The notes: a model not told the origin generated them from the sequence alone. Positions 1 through 8,591 are shown, counted from the first letter of the stretch. The stretch is 64,000 nt of DNA from Oscillospiraceae bacterium (GCA_017427265.1 JAFRTG010000030.1:1-64000); one strand, 5' to 3'. Translations and numbers: made by a program.

Positions 1-1
1 C

Positions 2-97
2 GTTCTCAGCATCATTGCAATGAACATCGACCGCCTTGCGGCGATGCTTTTGCGCTTTGTTCAATTCTTCCAGGGCTCGGGATATCACACGGTCTAA
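2..97 (+). CDS. C-terminal end of an unidentified protein (cut by window edge)
   Basis: An open frame runs from the window edge to a TAA at 95-97 and would encode about 31 residues ending in QGSGYHTV. The product is not recognisable from this tail. It is listed only because the frame is open from the edge and stops shortly before the ribosome binding site of the next gene. It could equally be non-coding. Confidence 0.25.
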   Translation, partial: VLSIIAMNIDRLAAMLLRFVQFFQGSGYHTV

Positions 98-157
98 TAG
101 AGATCTCTTGAAATTTGGGGACTTGTTGAGGAGAGACTAATAAAGGAGCGATGAAAA

Positions 158-1042
158 GTGAACATGGATATCTTTCAGGACATCGAGATGGATTTCGACC
201 TGGAACAGGTGCTGAAACAGCTGGATGAAGTTATTCCGCCGCGGCCTGCCGTGCGCTTCCGGATTGAAGCCGGTGATCCCGGAATTTTTGATTCCAAGAT
301 CGGAGGCACGCCTTATTTTCCGCGGAACATGGCCTTTCCGTGCGGCAAAAAGGGCGCCTTTGCAGACAAGCCGCTGAGCCTGCTTGCACAGCTCAATTTT
401 GAGCAGCTGCCGCAGCTTCCGGATTTCCCGACAAAAGGCATCCTGCAGTTTTTCATCGCAGCCGACAGTGAATACGGAACCTCCTACGGCAGCGGCGATC
501 AGTCCATGCAGCAGGAGAATTTCCGCGTGATCTATCACGAAAATATCATCACGGATACGGCGCAGCTGCTTTCCGCAGATGAGATTCCGTCGTATACCGG
601 CGAGGGCTGCGAAGGACTCCCCTTCCGCGGCGCCTATCGCCTGACTGCGCAGCAGCCGGAGCTGATGCCGCTGACTTCGATGGATTACCGCTATCCCGAA
701 GCATTTGCCGAGGCGTTCAATGCATGTACGGATGATCCGATCGAATCGCTCTATGATCTCGACGAGGATATCATTGAGCCGCTTTACAACAGCTACGATG
801 ACAATGCGCCGAAGGCTGCAATCGGCGGCTATCCGCACTTCACGCAGAACGATCCCCGCGAAACAAATGATGTGCTTGCCGCCTGTGACACGGTGCTGTT
901 TGAATCGGACAGCCTGCGGGACGATGCGCAGGGCATTGACATCATGTGGGGCGATCTCGGCATCGGCGTGTTCCTCATTTCCCGTTCAGACCTGAAAGCG
1001 CGCAATTTTTCAAGAGTATTGTATCACTTTGACTGCGGCTGA
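158..1042 (+). CDS. DUF1963 (YwqG-like) protein
   Basis: This 294-residue protein resembles the DUF1963/YwqG family. A segment near residues 45-60 (GGTPYFPRNMAFPC) is followed by a LLAQLNFEQLP stretch and a GILQFFIA strand, the family's usual order. The biochemical role of the family is unknown, and members are common near polymorphic-toxin immunity genes. A GTG start at 158 is chosen because the AAAGGAG at 142-148 is 9 bases upstream. An in-frame ATG at 164 would leave a 15-base gap. It is cytosolic, with no signal peptide or membrane segment. The next gene, thyX, starts 38 bases downstream in the same direction, so the two may be co-transcribed. Confidence 0.75.
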   Translation: MNMDIFQDIEMDFDLEQVLKQLDEVIPPRPAVRFRIEAGDPGIFDSKIGGTPYFPRNMAFPCGKKGAFADKPLSLLAQLNFEQLPQLPDFPTKGILQFFIAADSEYGTSYGSGDQSMQQENFRVIYHENIITDTAQLLSADEIPSYTGEGCEGLPFRGAYRLTAQQPELMPLTSMDYRYPEAFAEAFNACTDDPIESLYDLDEDIIEPLYNSYDDNAPKAAIGGYPHFTQNDPRETNDVLAACDTVLFESDSLRDDAQGIDIMWGDLGIGVFLISRSDLKARNFSRVLYHFDCG

Positions 1043-1080
1043 TATCTGACCGCCGCAGCTCATGCAGAAGGAGATCATCT

Positions 1081-2451
1081 ATGAATCATGCATCTGCAAA
1101 AATCATTGCCTCGTCCAGTGCCGGTGATACGGTCGTTGCATCTGCTGCCCGTATCTCCACCACACAGGGCACGGCGCTGGAAATTTATGCCCGCTCCTGC
1201 GAAAAGGAGAACAACGGCACGCTGATCGAAAAGGTTGTTGCATCCGGTCATACATCGACGCTGGAGCATCAGTTCTTCACGGTTGCCTTTGATAATGTAT
1301 CCGTCTGCACGGAAGAATTCGTGATTGAATTCCGGCTGGGCTCCTATACGGTGAAATCACGCAGATATGTTGATTTCACGAATGCCGGATTCTATGTTCC
1401 GCCGATGCCGGACGCGCTGCTGCCGGATTATCAGGCGCATATGCAGTCGCTGTTTGATGCTTACGCGGAGCTGCTGGAGATGGAGATTCCGAAGGAGGAC
1501 GCGCGCTATCTGCTCCCCTACTGCTTCCGCAGCAACTTCTACTGCACGATGAATGCACGCGAGCTGCTGTATATGGTGACGGTCATGTGCCGCGGCCGCG
1601 GTTCCTATTATCCGGAACTGAAAACGCTCGGCGAATCGCTGAAGGCGCAGCTGCGCGATTATTTCCCGCATCTGCCGGAGCTGTTTGAAAATCGCTTCCA
1701 TGCAGACGAATCGGAATTCTATGCGCGCTATGCACCGGTTCAGCCCGATGGCTGGACGATCGAGCCGAAACCGGCTGCGGCAGAGGTTGAACTCCGTTCT
1801 GCACCGCCGGAATCCGCACATGATCTCCTCATGGATGCACAGATTTACAACGGCATGTTCTCTCATGATCCGGAAGGACCGTATGAATATTCCGATCTCA
1901 TTGCCAGCGAGCGCAACCGCGAGCTGGAACTGCTCCATGCACAGTTTGAGATCCGGAATCTTTCGCTGGCGGCGATTACGCATCTGGTGCGGCACCGGAT
2001 GCAGACGGTACTCGTGCCGCAGGTTACGCAGGCAGTGTATTTTCAGAATTATGTGCTGCCGGAATCTGTCAGGGAAAATGCGAAGGCATGTGAGATCTAT
2101 CAGCAGGCATTTGCAGGGAATGCTGCTGCGTTCAAGCAAATGCGCAGCAAGGGACTCCCGGATGAGGCCGCGCAGTATTTTGCGCTTGCAGGCAATCAGC
2201 TCGACGTGCTCTGCGATATGAACGGCCGCGAGCTGCTGCACTTCATGAAGCTGCGTACCTGTACGCGCGCACAGTGGGAGATCCGCGCATGTGCCGTCGA
2301 GCTGCTGCGGCAGCTGCGGAAAGCATGTCCGGCTGTTTTCGGATGCTTCGGCCCAAGCTGCTATGTCAGCGGAAAATGTCCGGAGGGACGGCTTTCCTGC
2401 GGAAAAGCAGAGGAGATGCGCGCACGCTTTTCCGAGGACGGCACGCTGTAA
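1081..2451 (+). CDS. thyX: Double-length FAD-dependent thymidylate synthase (ThyX)
   Basis: ThyX methylates dUMP to dTMP using methylenetetrahydrofolate, FAD and NADPH. This copy is 456 residues, about twice the usual length, and reads as two ThyX-like halves. In the first half the RHR-X7-S signature has become E83-F84-R85-X7-S93. In the second half it is R304-H305-R306-X7-Q314. Both halves also carry the NARELLYM / NGRELLHF helix, near residues 158 and 381. Only the second half keeps the LRTCTRAQWEIR segment expected at the active site. The C terminus has a four-cysteine cluster (GCFGPSCYVSGKCPEGRLSC). RBS AGAAGGAG lies before the ATG. Whether both halves contribute to one active site is inference. 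Confidence 0.85.
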   Translation: MNHASAKIIASSSAGDTVVASAARISTTQGTALEIYARSCEKENNGTLIEKVVASGHTSTLEHQFFTVAFDNVSVCTEEFVIEFRLGSYTVKSRRYVDFTNAGFYVPPMPDALLPDYQAHMQSLFDAYAELLEMEIPKEDARYLLPYCFRSNFYCTMNARELLYMVTVMCRGRGSYYPELKTLGESLKAQLRDYFPHLPELFENRFHADESEFYARYAPVQPDGWTIEPKPAAAEVELRSAPPESAHDLLMDAQIYNGMFSHDPEGPYEYSDLIASERNRELELLHAQFEIRNLSLAAITHLVRHRMQTVLVPQVTQAVYFQNYVLPESVRENAKACEIYQQAFAGNAAAFKQMRSKGLPDEAAQYFALAGNQLDVLCDMNGRELLHFMKLRTCTRAQWEIRACAVELLRQLRKACPAVFGCFGPSCYVSGKCPEGRLSCGKAEEMRARFSEDGTL

Positions 2452-2469
2452 CGAGAGAGAGGGATACTT

Positions 2470-2937
2470 ATGGCACAAGCCGATCAAATGCAAAAAATTC
2501 AGTCGCTTCAGATCAAGATCGGAATGTATCTGAGCCGGCTGGTTCCGGTGCCGTGGAACAAAGTCTGCCTTTATGCGGAATGTGCACCCGAAGGCGTGAC
2601 GATCTGGTACGCAGCGGAGGAGCAGGAGACAAAGGCGGTCTGCACGAAGGAGCACTTCTGGGAGCGCTATGACAGCTATCCCGCCGACCGGGAAACCGTC
2701 GAAAAACTGCTGACTGCGCTCGCCGATGCGCTGCACAAGGCGTATCAGCCGGTGCTGGATCAGCAGGAAATGTGGTGCACGATGTATTACAGCATCACCG
2801 CGGACGATTCCGTTCATATGGATCTCGGCAGGGAAATGCCGGAGGGTACCCGCGAGGAGATTACCCATGCCGTTTACGCGCATTTCTTCGGTGCGCCGTA
2901 TCAAAGCGTCACCGGAAAATATCCTTCTGCGGAATAA
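2470..2937 (+). CDS. YezG/DUF600-like putative immunity protein
   Basis: This is a 155-residue acidic cytosolic protein. The pattern of an N-terminal helix, then VPVPWNKVCLYAE, then a GVTIWYA strand and a C-terminal helical part resembles the YezG (DUF600) family, known mainly as antitoxins or immunity proteins. The match is from memory of the family pattern and is moderate. The start follows GAGAGAGGG with suitable spacing, and the gene lies 18 bases after thyX in the same direction. No toxin gene is visible beside it, so a free-standing immunity or unrelated role is possible. Confidence 0.5.
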   Translation: MAQADQMQKIQSLQIKIGMYLSRLVPVPWNKVCLYAECAPEGVTIWYAAEEQETKAVCTKEHFWERYDSYPADRETVEKLLTALADALHKAYQPVLDQQEMWCTMYYSITADDSVHMDLGREMPEGTREEITHAVYAHFFGAPYQSVTGKYPSAE

Positions 2938-3051
2938 CCGCCCTGTGCATACATCCGCAGAATGTGCGTCTGCTGAAACGGCACAGTCTGCCGGATTCTG
3001 CCTGAAATATTAAAATTTCCTTGCGGAACCGCAGAAATTCCCGAAAAACAC

Positions 3052-3080
3052 TTGCAAAATTCGGCGGAATCCGCTATAAT
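3052..3080 (+). promoter_or_regulatory. SigA-type promoter for the SGNH-like gene
   Basis: TTGCAA (3052-3057), a 17-base spacer and a perfect TATAAT (3075-3080) lie about 38 bases upstream of the start at 3118. Confidence 0.8.
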
Positions 3081-3117
3081 ATAAGGTAGCTTTGTATGCG
3101 AAGGAAGGAGAAACGAC

Positions 3118-4140
3118 ATGCCCAGCGGAAGAAGACCCTCATATAAAAGAAAACCGCTTACGCGCTCCAAGCGCAGACGCACAAAACATAAAAAGCAGCG
3201 CCGCGGACCGGTCATGCGGTTCCATTTCAGCAGACTGATTCTGCTCTGGATTCTGAGCCTGATTCTCTGTTTCGGCGCTTACCTCTATAACCGGAACTTC
3301 CACCCGGAAAAGGAAGTGTTCGTCAGGCCGGCTGCCGACGAAACCGAAAGCTCGGAGGCTGTTTCCGTGCCGGATGCACCGATTGAGGAACCCGATCTGA
3401 CGGAGGAATCGGAGGACACCGAGCAGGAATCTGCGCCCGATACGCAGGAAACGCCTGCGGAGGAAGGCAGCAGCGAGACTGCTGAAAATCCCGGTGAGGA
3501 AAGCTCTGAAGCTGCACCGACCGGCCCGACCAAGGTCAACCCTGTTCCGGAATCCGCTGCACAGCCGCAGGATTATCTTGCTCAGTGTGCATTCGTCGGT
3601 GAGACAAATGTATTTAACCTTGGTGAGGACAACCTGCTGCAGCCGCTCAGCGTTTATGCCAGCGAGAAGCTGACGCTTGAGAATTACCGCAGAGAGTATG
3701 TCATGCTCAGCGGCACGACCATCCGCATTCTGAGTGCGCTGCACGAGGCAGATTGTCCGATCTATCTGATGTTCGGTACAGAAACGCTCATGAATAACCC
3801 GCCTGACTATACGGTGGAGCAGTTCCGTCTGATGCTGAATGATGTCATTGCAACAGCACCGGAAGCAAAGATCTATGTGCTCTCCATCCCGCCGGTCACG
3901 GCTGAGGCGGAGCGTGCACAGGAAAATCCGATCAAGAACAGCGATATCGACCAGTATAATTCGCTGCTGCTTGAGCTCTGCAACAAGGAGAATATCTACT
4001 TCATCGACACCAACACGGCTCTGAAGAACAATGAGGGCAAGCTGGACGGTCATCTTGCTACCGAGGACGGCAAGCACCTCAGCGCAGAGGGCGGCATGAT
4101 CCTGCTGAGCTATGTGCTGACGCACGTTCCGGCAGAGTAA
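3118..4140 (+). CDS. Membrane-anchored SGNH-hydrolase-like protein with an altered nucleophile
   Basis: This 340-residue protein has a very basic cytosolic N terminus (residues 1-36), one membrane segment (about 38-56), a long Glu/Ser/Pro-rich extracellular linker (70-150) and a C-terminal SGNH-like domain (152-338). The Asp-x-x-His of block V is present (D317-G-K-H320). The block I GDS serine is replaced, reading F159-V-G-E-T163. Block III reads FGTETL rather than the usual GxND. The fold is therefore likely but esterase activity is doubtful. It may be a binding or scaffolding relative of the cell-surface GDSL proteins common in Clostridia. It is monocistronic, with its own promoter and terminator. 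Confidence 0.7.
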   Translation: MPSGRRPSYKRKPLTRSKRRRTKHKKQRRGPVMRFHFSRLILLWILSLILCFGAYLYNRNFHPEKEVFVRPAADETESSEAVSVPDAPIEEPDLTEESEDTEQESAPDTQETPAEEGSSETAENPGEESSEAAPTGPTKVNPVPESAAQPQDYLAQCAFVGETNVFNLGEDNLLQPLSVYASEKLTLENYRREYVMLSGTTIRILSALHEADCPIYLMFGTETLMNNPPDYTVEQFRLMLNDVIATAPEAKIYVLSIPPVTAEAERAQENPIKNSDIDQYNSLLLELCNKENIYFIDTNTALKNNEGKLDGHLATEDGKHLSAEGGMILLSYVLTHVPAE

Positions 4141-4153
4141 TATCCGAAAAACA

Positions 4154-4206
4154 GAATCAGCAGCATAACCGGCCGCTCACTCCGGATATGCTGCTGATTC
4201 TTTTTG
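4154..4206 (+). terminator. Terminator of the SGNH-like gene
   Basis: A 14-base stem (4154-4167 pairing with 4187-4200) is followed by a T-rich run (TTCTTTTTGC). It starts 13 bases after the stop codon. Confidence 0.85.
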
Positions 4207-4435
4207 CTTGGGGAAGTTGCCATAAAGTCCATCATTTCACTACATTTTCAGAAAGGGAGGATATGTTTGTCAGAGAGGGGAATTCCGAATGCTCGCTCAC
4301 TTCATTCGTTTGTGTTTCTCTGATGATGTTATTATAACCGCCGATTGTGGGAAATATGTGAGGAGTCTGCGTGCTGTAACCGAAAGAACGGTGCGCAGTT
4401 GCAAAAGGAACCGTGTGCGCGCTTTTCACAAACGG
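4207..4435. other. Intergenic stretch between convergent genes
   Basis: No gene is supported here. A small imperfect palindrome lies around 4273-4322, built on GAATGCTCGCTCACTTCATTC with flanking CAGAGAG/CTCTG. Nothing else was recognised. Confidence 0.4.
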
Positions 4436-4488
4436 CATAAAAAAGCACACAGCCATGCGAAAAACAATGCGCGGCTGTGTGCTTTTTC
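4436..4488 (-). terminator. Terminator of the aminotransferase gene
   Basis: A 15-base perfect stem, AAAAAGCACACAGCC against GGCTGTGTGCTTTTT, is followed on the minus strand by a run of T. It lies directly after the aminotransferase stop codon. Confidence 0.85.
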
Positions 4489-4490
4489 GG

Positions 4491-5660
4491 TTATTTGTGA
4501 TGCTTGCTGAGGAAGTGCTCCATGCGGTCGGCCGCCTCTGCCAGATGCTTCAGCGAATACGCATAGGAAATGCGGATATTGTTCTTGCCGCACGCACCGA
4601 ATGCCGAGCCCGGTACGACGGCGACGCGCTCCTCCTGCAGCAGCTGCTCGCAGAAGCTCTCGCTGTCCATGCCGCTGGATTCGATGCTCGGGAACAGATA
4701 GAATGCGCCCTGCGCCGGGAAACATCGCAGTCCCATCTGCGAAAAGCGCTCCAGCAGGAAGCGGCGGCGGCGGTCATATTCCGCGATCATGTCAGCGCAG
4801 TCGCTTTCGCAGTGTTTCAGCGCCTCAATGGCCGCACGCTGACTGACCATCGGTGCACACATGATGCCGTACTGATGAATCTTGCGTGCCTCCGCGATGA
4901 TTTCGGGCGGAGCAGCCATCCAGCCGAGACGCCAGCCGGTCATGGCAAAGGTCTTGGAAAAACCGTTGACCACAATCGTCCGCTCACGCATTCCTTCAAA
5001 GCCTGCAATGGAAACATGCTTCGTGCCGTAGGTCATCTCAGAATAAATCTCATCCGAGAGCACGAAAATATCGGTATCCCGGAGCAGCGCCGTGATTTCC
5101 TCATAGTCCTCGCGCCGCATGATCGCGCCCGTCGGGTTGTTCGGATACGACAGCACGAGCAGCTTGGTTTTCGGGGTGATTTTTTCTTTGAGCTCTGCGG
5201 CGGTCAGGCGGAATTCATTTTCCTCCTTCGTCGGCAGAGAGACCGGTACGCCGTCCGCCATCGAGACCAGCGGCGCATAGCAGACAAAGCACGGCTCGGT
5301 AATCAGCACCTCGTCGCCCGGATTGATGAGCGTCCGGAAGGTCAGGTCAACAGCCTCGGAGCCGCCGATCGTCACGAGCAGCTCGTTTTCCGGACAATAG
5401 GAGAGCTGATATTTCCGCTCCATGAAGCGGGAAATTTCCTGACGCAGCTGCAGCAAACCGGAATTTGCACCGTAAAAGATCGCCTGCCGTTCCAGCGTAT
5501 TGATCGCTGCGGAACGGATCGTCCACGGCGTGCGGAAATCCGGCTCACCGACGCCCAGCGAGATCACGCCTTCCATGTTCTCCGCCATATCGAAAAAGCG
5601 GCGGATCGGAGAAGGGGCAATGGCCTGTGCCCGCTGAGACATACGCTGTTGATAGTTCAC
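4491..5660 (-). CDS. Class I pyridoxal-phosphate aminotransferase
   Basis: This 389-residue fold-type I aminotransferase is close to the aspartate/aromatic (PatA/AspC-like) group. Visible marks are GVGEPDFRTP near residue 37, SYPNNPTG near 170, the SDEIYSEMTYG strand, and SKTFAMTGWRLG with the PLP-binding lysine near 235. It would move an amino group between an amino acid and 2-oxoglutarate in the cytosol. Substrate cannot be decided from the sequence. It overlaps the upstream Lrp-type regulator by four bases (ATGA), an arrangement common in Clostridia, so the regulator probably senses the amino acid handled by this enzyme. Confidence 0.9.
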   Translation of the reverse strand: MNYQQRMSQRAQAIAPSPIRRFFDMAENMEGVISLGVGEPDFRTPWTIRSAAINTLERQAIFYGANSGLLQLRQEISRFMERKYQLSYCPENELLVTIGGSEAVDLTFRTLINPGDEVLITEPCFVCYAPLVSMADGVPVSLPTKEENEFRLTAAELKEKITPKTKLLVLSYPNNPTGAIMRREDYEEITALLRDTDIFVLSDEIYSEMTYGTKHVSIAGFEGMRERTIVVNGFSKTFAMTGWRLGWMAAPPEIIAEARKIHQYGIMCAPMVSQRAAIEALKHCESDCADMIAEYDRRRRFLLERFSQMGLRCFPAQGAFYLFPSIESSGMDSESFCEQLLQEERVAVVPGSAFGACGKNNIRISYAYSLKHLAEAADRMEHFLSKHHK

Positions 5661-6133
5661 AGGTAAACACCTCTTTCGTCATTTCCCTCATCCTGAATGA
5701 GGATTCCTTTTTCTTTATAGCGTTTCAGAACGAAATGCGTTCTGGTGGAAAGCACACCCTTGATTGTTGCGAGCCGCTGTGCGACAAAGCTCGCAATATC
5801 GCGCAGGCCGGTTCCGGTGATCGTGATGCCGAGGTCATAGCCGCCGGACATCAGCGTCACGGATTCGACCGATTCAAAGCCGGAGATCATCCGCGCCAGC
5901 TCGTCAAAGCCGCAGTCCGGCTGCGGTGTGACCTTCAGCTCAATATAGGCAGAGACCTCGTCCTTGTCGGCGAGTTCCTCGTCCACAATGACGCTGTAGC
6001 CGCGGATAACGCCGGTATTCTCAAGCTCCTTGATCTGTGCTGCAACAGTGGCCTCGTCCCGGCCGAGGATGACGGCCAGTTCCGCGTTGCTGCGTCTGGC
6101 GTTTTCCTTGAGAAGCTGCAACAGTTCTTTCAT
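5657..6133 (-). CDS. Lrp/AsnC-family transcriptional regulator
   Basis: This 158-residue protein has an N-terminal winged helix-turn-helix (about 1-60, with NAELAVILGRDEATVAAQIKEL) and a C-terminal RAM ligand-binding domain (about 68-140, with the Gly-rich MSGGYDLGITI turn). RBS AAGGAG precedes the ATG. It is translationally coupled to the downstream aminotransferase. Lrp proteins act as dimers or octamers that respond to amino acids. Autoregulation is likely for the family, and a short palindrome lies in the leader at 6154-6173. Confidence 0.9.
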   Translation of the reverse strand: MKELLQLLKENARRSNAELAVILGRDEATVAAQIKELENTGVIRGYSVIVDEELADKDEVSAYIELKVTPQPDCGFDELARMISGFESVESVTLMSGGYDLGITITGTGLRDIASFVAQRLATIKGVLSTRTHFVLKRYKEKGILIQDEGNDERGVYL

Positions 6134-6153
6134 AGCAAATACTCCTTTTTCAT

Positions 6154-6173
6154 GTATCCGTCCGTGCGGATAC
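6154..6173. promoter_or_regulatory. Palindrome in the leader of the Lrp-type gene
   Basis: GTATCCG-N6-CGGATAC lies about 20 bases upstream of the regulator's start codon. It could be an operator for the Lrp protein or the remains of a terminator for the upstream minus-strand genes. No T-run supports a terminator. Confidence 0.35.
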
Positions 6174-6199
6174 GCTGGTATTGATTCAGCAGTCAGAAT

Positions 6200-6412
6200 T
6201 TATTTATCAAAGCGGTCGAGCTTGTCGATGAGAAAATCACAGATCAGGCGCTCGGCCTTTTTCTTTCTGCCCGAGGCAGTTGTCGGGATGCCGGTGACCT
6301 TTGCGATCTTGCGCTTTAATTTTTCCGTCGGTGTCTGTGTACGCTTGCGTCTGCGGCGCGGCTTCGGCGGAGGCGGGAACAGTCCCGGGGCGGGCGGTTT
6401 TCTTGCGGGCAT
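6200..6412 (-). CDS. Small basic protein of unknown function
   Basis: This is a 70-residue, strongly basic protein. It has a proline-rich start (APGLFPPPPKPRRRRKR) followed by a predicted helical region with KLKRKIAKVTGIPTT and a RLICDFLIDKL end. Start M at 6412 is preferred because AAGGA lies about 10 bases upstream. The upstream in-frame ATG at 6421 is too close to it. It sits 21 bases after pyrC in the same direction. The basic character suggests nucleic-acid binding, but no family was recognised. Confidence 0.5.
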   Translation of the reverse strand: MPARKPPAPGLFPPPPKPRRRRKRTQTPTEKLKRKIAKVTGIPTTASGRKKKAERLICDFLIDKLDRFDK

Positions 6413-6433
6413 AACAGGCATTTCCTTTCCGTA

Positions 6434-7711
6434 TCAGTTCTCCGGCGCGGCAGTATAGCGAATGATGCCGCCGGTCAGCGTCATCCGCACGTTTCCGGTG
6501 AAGGTCATGCCCTTGAACACTGTATTGTGCGATCTGGAATGCAGCTTGTCGGGATCGACCGTCCATTTGCGGTTCAGATCGGCGAGAAGCAGATCAGCCG
6601 GTTCCCCCGGAGAGAGCGTCCGCACCGGCAGATGCAGAATTTTGCGCGGATTGTCGCTCATCAGCCGCACGATATCCTGCAGCGTCAGCAGTCCGGTGTG
6701 ATAGAACGCAGTCAGCGTCGCGGCCAGAGAGGTTTCCAGCCCGACAACGCCGTTCGGTGCGGTTTCAAAATTCGCCTTTTCCGCTGCGGAATGCGGTGCG
6801 TGGTCGGTGATGATGCAGTCGATCGTGCCGTCGAGAATGCCTTCTTTGATTGCTTCCACATCATCCGGCGTGCGGAGCGGCGGATTCATGCGGTAATCGG
6901 CATCGCGCTTGCGCAGCAGCTCATCGGTCAGCAGAAAGTAATGCGGGGCGGTCTCGCAGGTGACATTTCCGCCTGCGGCCTTGGCTTTGCGTACCGCGTC
7001 GGTGCTGCCGCGTGTCGAGACATGGCAGATATGCAGCTGCGCGCCGGTTTTCAGTGCTGCCTGCAGGTCGCGCTCCGTGATGGAATCCTCGGAGCGTCTG
7101 TCCATGCCTTTGACGCCGAGCGCCTCAGATACAGCGCCCTTGTTGATAATGCCGCCGTCGATGATCGCAAGATCCTCGCAGTGCGAAACGACCGGGAGCC
7201 CGGCCTCCTTTGCCTTGGCGAGCGCTTTTTCCATCATTTCCGCTGTCGGGACGGGCTTGCCGTCATCAGAGAGCGCGGTGACGCCGGCTTCCTTGAGTGC
7301 TTTGTAGTCGGCGAGTGTTTCGCCTTTGAGCCCGACGGTCAGCGTGCCTGCCTGGTGGACATCGACGCCGGTTTTTGCAGCGCGTGCGAGAAATTCGCGC
7401 ACCTGCTCCGGGTTATCCATCGGGGGCGTAGTGTTCGGCATACAGAGTACGCCGGTCACGCCGCCGGCGAGGGCTGCCGCCGTTCCGGTATTGACATCTT
7501 CCTTGTGCGTTTGTCCGGGATCCCGGAAGTGCACATGCATATCAAAAAGACCCGGCATTGCGGTCAGTCCGGTGCCGTCGATCTCACGGTCTGTCTCTGC
7601 AGCGATATCTTCTCCGATTGCGGCGATTTTGCCGTCCCGGATGAGGATATCGCAGACTGCGTCCCGCAGGCTGTCAACCGCGCGGACGTTTCGGATGAGT
7701 ACGGTCTCCAA
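6434..7711 (-). CDS. pyrC: Dihydroorotase
   Basis: This 425-residue cytosolic amidohydrolase catalyses the third step of UMP synthesis, cyclising carbamoyl-aspartate to dihydroorotate. The class I motifs are present: metal-binding HVHFRDPG near residue 60, the metal-binding histidines in VSHCED and HICHVS, and ITDHAPHS with the catalytic aspartate near residue 304. The only suitable start is TTG at 7711 behind GGAGG (spacing 11), giving METVLIRNV. pyrF, pyrK and pyrD lie 34 kb away at 41-44 kb, so the pathway genes are split. carAB, pyrB and pyrE are not in the window. Confidence 0.95.
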   Translation of the reverse strand: METVLIRNVRAVDSLRDAVCDILIRDGKIAAIGEDIAAETDREIDGTGLTAMPGLFDMHVHFRDPGQTHKEDVNTGTAAALAGGVTGVLCMPNTTPPMDNPEQVREFLARAAKTGVDVHQAGTLTVGLKGETLADYKALKEAGVTALSDDGKPVPTAEMMEKALAKAKEAGLPVVSHCEDLAIIDGGIINKGAVSEALGVKGMDRRSEDSITERDLQAALKTGAQLHICHVSTRGSTDAVRKAKAAGGNVTCETAPHYFLLTDELLRKRDADYRMNPPLRTPDDVEAIKEGILDGTIDCIITDHAPHSAAEKANFETAPNGVVGLETSLAATLTAFYHTGLLTLQDIVRLMSDNPRKILHLPVRTLSPGEPADLLLADLNRKWTVDPDKLHSRSHNTVFKGMTFTGNVRMTLTGGIIRYTAAPEN

Positions 7712-7747
7712 GGAAACCAGCCTCCTTTATTCAGATAATTGCCGGGA

Positions 7748-8251
7748 TCAGATGCCGTCGCAGCTGATCTCGTTTTCCTCGCTGATCTTGATATGGATGC
7801 GGTGTCCCGCAAAATAGTCCGGCTCACAGAGCAGCTCCAGATAAGCACTGCATTGCGCTGTGCTTTTTTTGAAATCGAAGCCGAACGCAACGGGGAACAG
7901 GCTTTCCATGAAGCGTTCGGGCGTCACCTCGACCGGAACGGTGCTGCCGTCCTCCAGTTCGACCTCCGTGTCATCTTCATCCTCGACCAGTTCATAGAGC
8001 CATTCCTCTGCAAGCTCATCCAGATGTGCATCGTCAACCGTGGATAGCAGGACAGCCTCTTTGTTCGTTTCCATGAAGCGGAGCTTGCTGTTGATCGCGG
8101 GCAGTGCCGCCGCAAGTGTTTCCTCGGTTTTGCCGAGCGCATCCCCGAAGGAAACATCCAGCTCGATTTTTTCTCCCAAGAGCGTGATTTCAGCAATATA
8201 ATCCGCCCAGCGGTCGTCGCCGCGTTTGAAATCAGTAAGATTCAGCATCAT
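7748..8251 (-). CDS. Conserved hypothetical acidic protein
   Basis: This 167-residue acidic cytosolic protein has no membrane segment. It contains VEVTPERFMESLFP followed by a FGFDFKKSTAQCSAYLEL strand, a pattern seen in uncharacterised DUF families of immunity-like proteins. I cannot assign the family with certainty. AAGGAAG precedes the ATG pair at 8251/8248. It lies 36 bases upstream of pyrC in the same direction. Confidence 0.6.
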   Translation of the reverse strand: MMLNLTDFKRGDDRWADYIAEITLLGEKIELDVSFGDALGKTEETLAAALPAINSKLRFMETNKEAVLLSTVDDAHLDELAEEWLYELVEDEDDTEVELEDGSTVPVEVTPERFMESLFPVAFGFDFKKSTAQCSAYLELLCEPDYFAGHRIHIKISEENEISCDGI

Positions 8252-8294
8252 AGCACTTCCTTTTCTTTCGGTTTTTTATCGTTATCTGCCTTAC

Positions 8295-8558
8295 TCAGAT
8301 GATGCGCCGGATCTGCGCAAGATTGCGTCTGAGCTTTTTCCGTTTATTCCGTCTGCGGTGCGTCAGCAGGCGGAGCAGCGCGAGCAGCAGTCCGGTAATC
8401 CAGATTGTATCCACGCCCTTGGCTGCAAACAGCCGGACGCCCTCCTGCAGCGGGATCGTGTCGCTCGGTTTTTCCGCGCCGACGGCATCCTGATGCAGCA
8501 CGCCGGCATGAAAAAACTGCTTGCCGGAGCGGCTTTTCCAGTTCCATTCCTTTGTCAT
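8295..8558 (-). CDS. Small single-pass membrane protein of unknown function
   Basis: This 87-residue protein has a hydrophobic segment (about residues 54-68, DTIWITGLLLALLRLL) followed by a highly basic tail (THRRRNKRKKLRRNL), which favours a cytosolic C terminus. GGGAG with a 7-base spacer selects the ATG at 8558 over one 18 bases upstream. It lies between trmB and the gene at 7748 on the same strand. The family was not recognised. Confidence 0.5.
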   Translation of the reverse strand: MTKEWNWKSRSGKQFFHAGVLHQDAVGAEKPSDTIPLQEGVRLFAAKGVDTIWITGLLLALLRLLTHRRRNKRKKLRRNLAQIRRII

Positions 8559-8591
8559 ACAGCATCTCCCGTTCATGACGCAAGCCGCGGC

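Noticed and set aside
1-157. Insertion-sequence end at the left edge
   Set aside because: The 31-residue tail could not be matched to a transposase and no terminal inverted repeat was found.
1357-2904. Long minus-strand open frame across thyX and the YezG-like gene
   Set aside because: It is antisense to recognisable genes, has no family similarity, is rich in rare Cys/His/Arg strings and has no ribosome binding site. It arises from GC-rich codon use.
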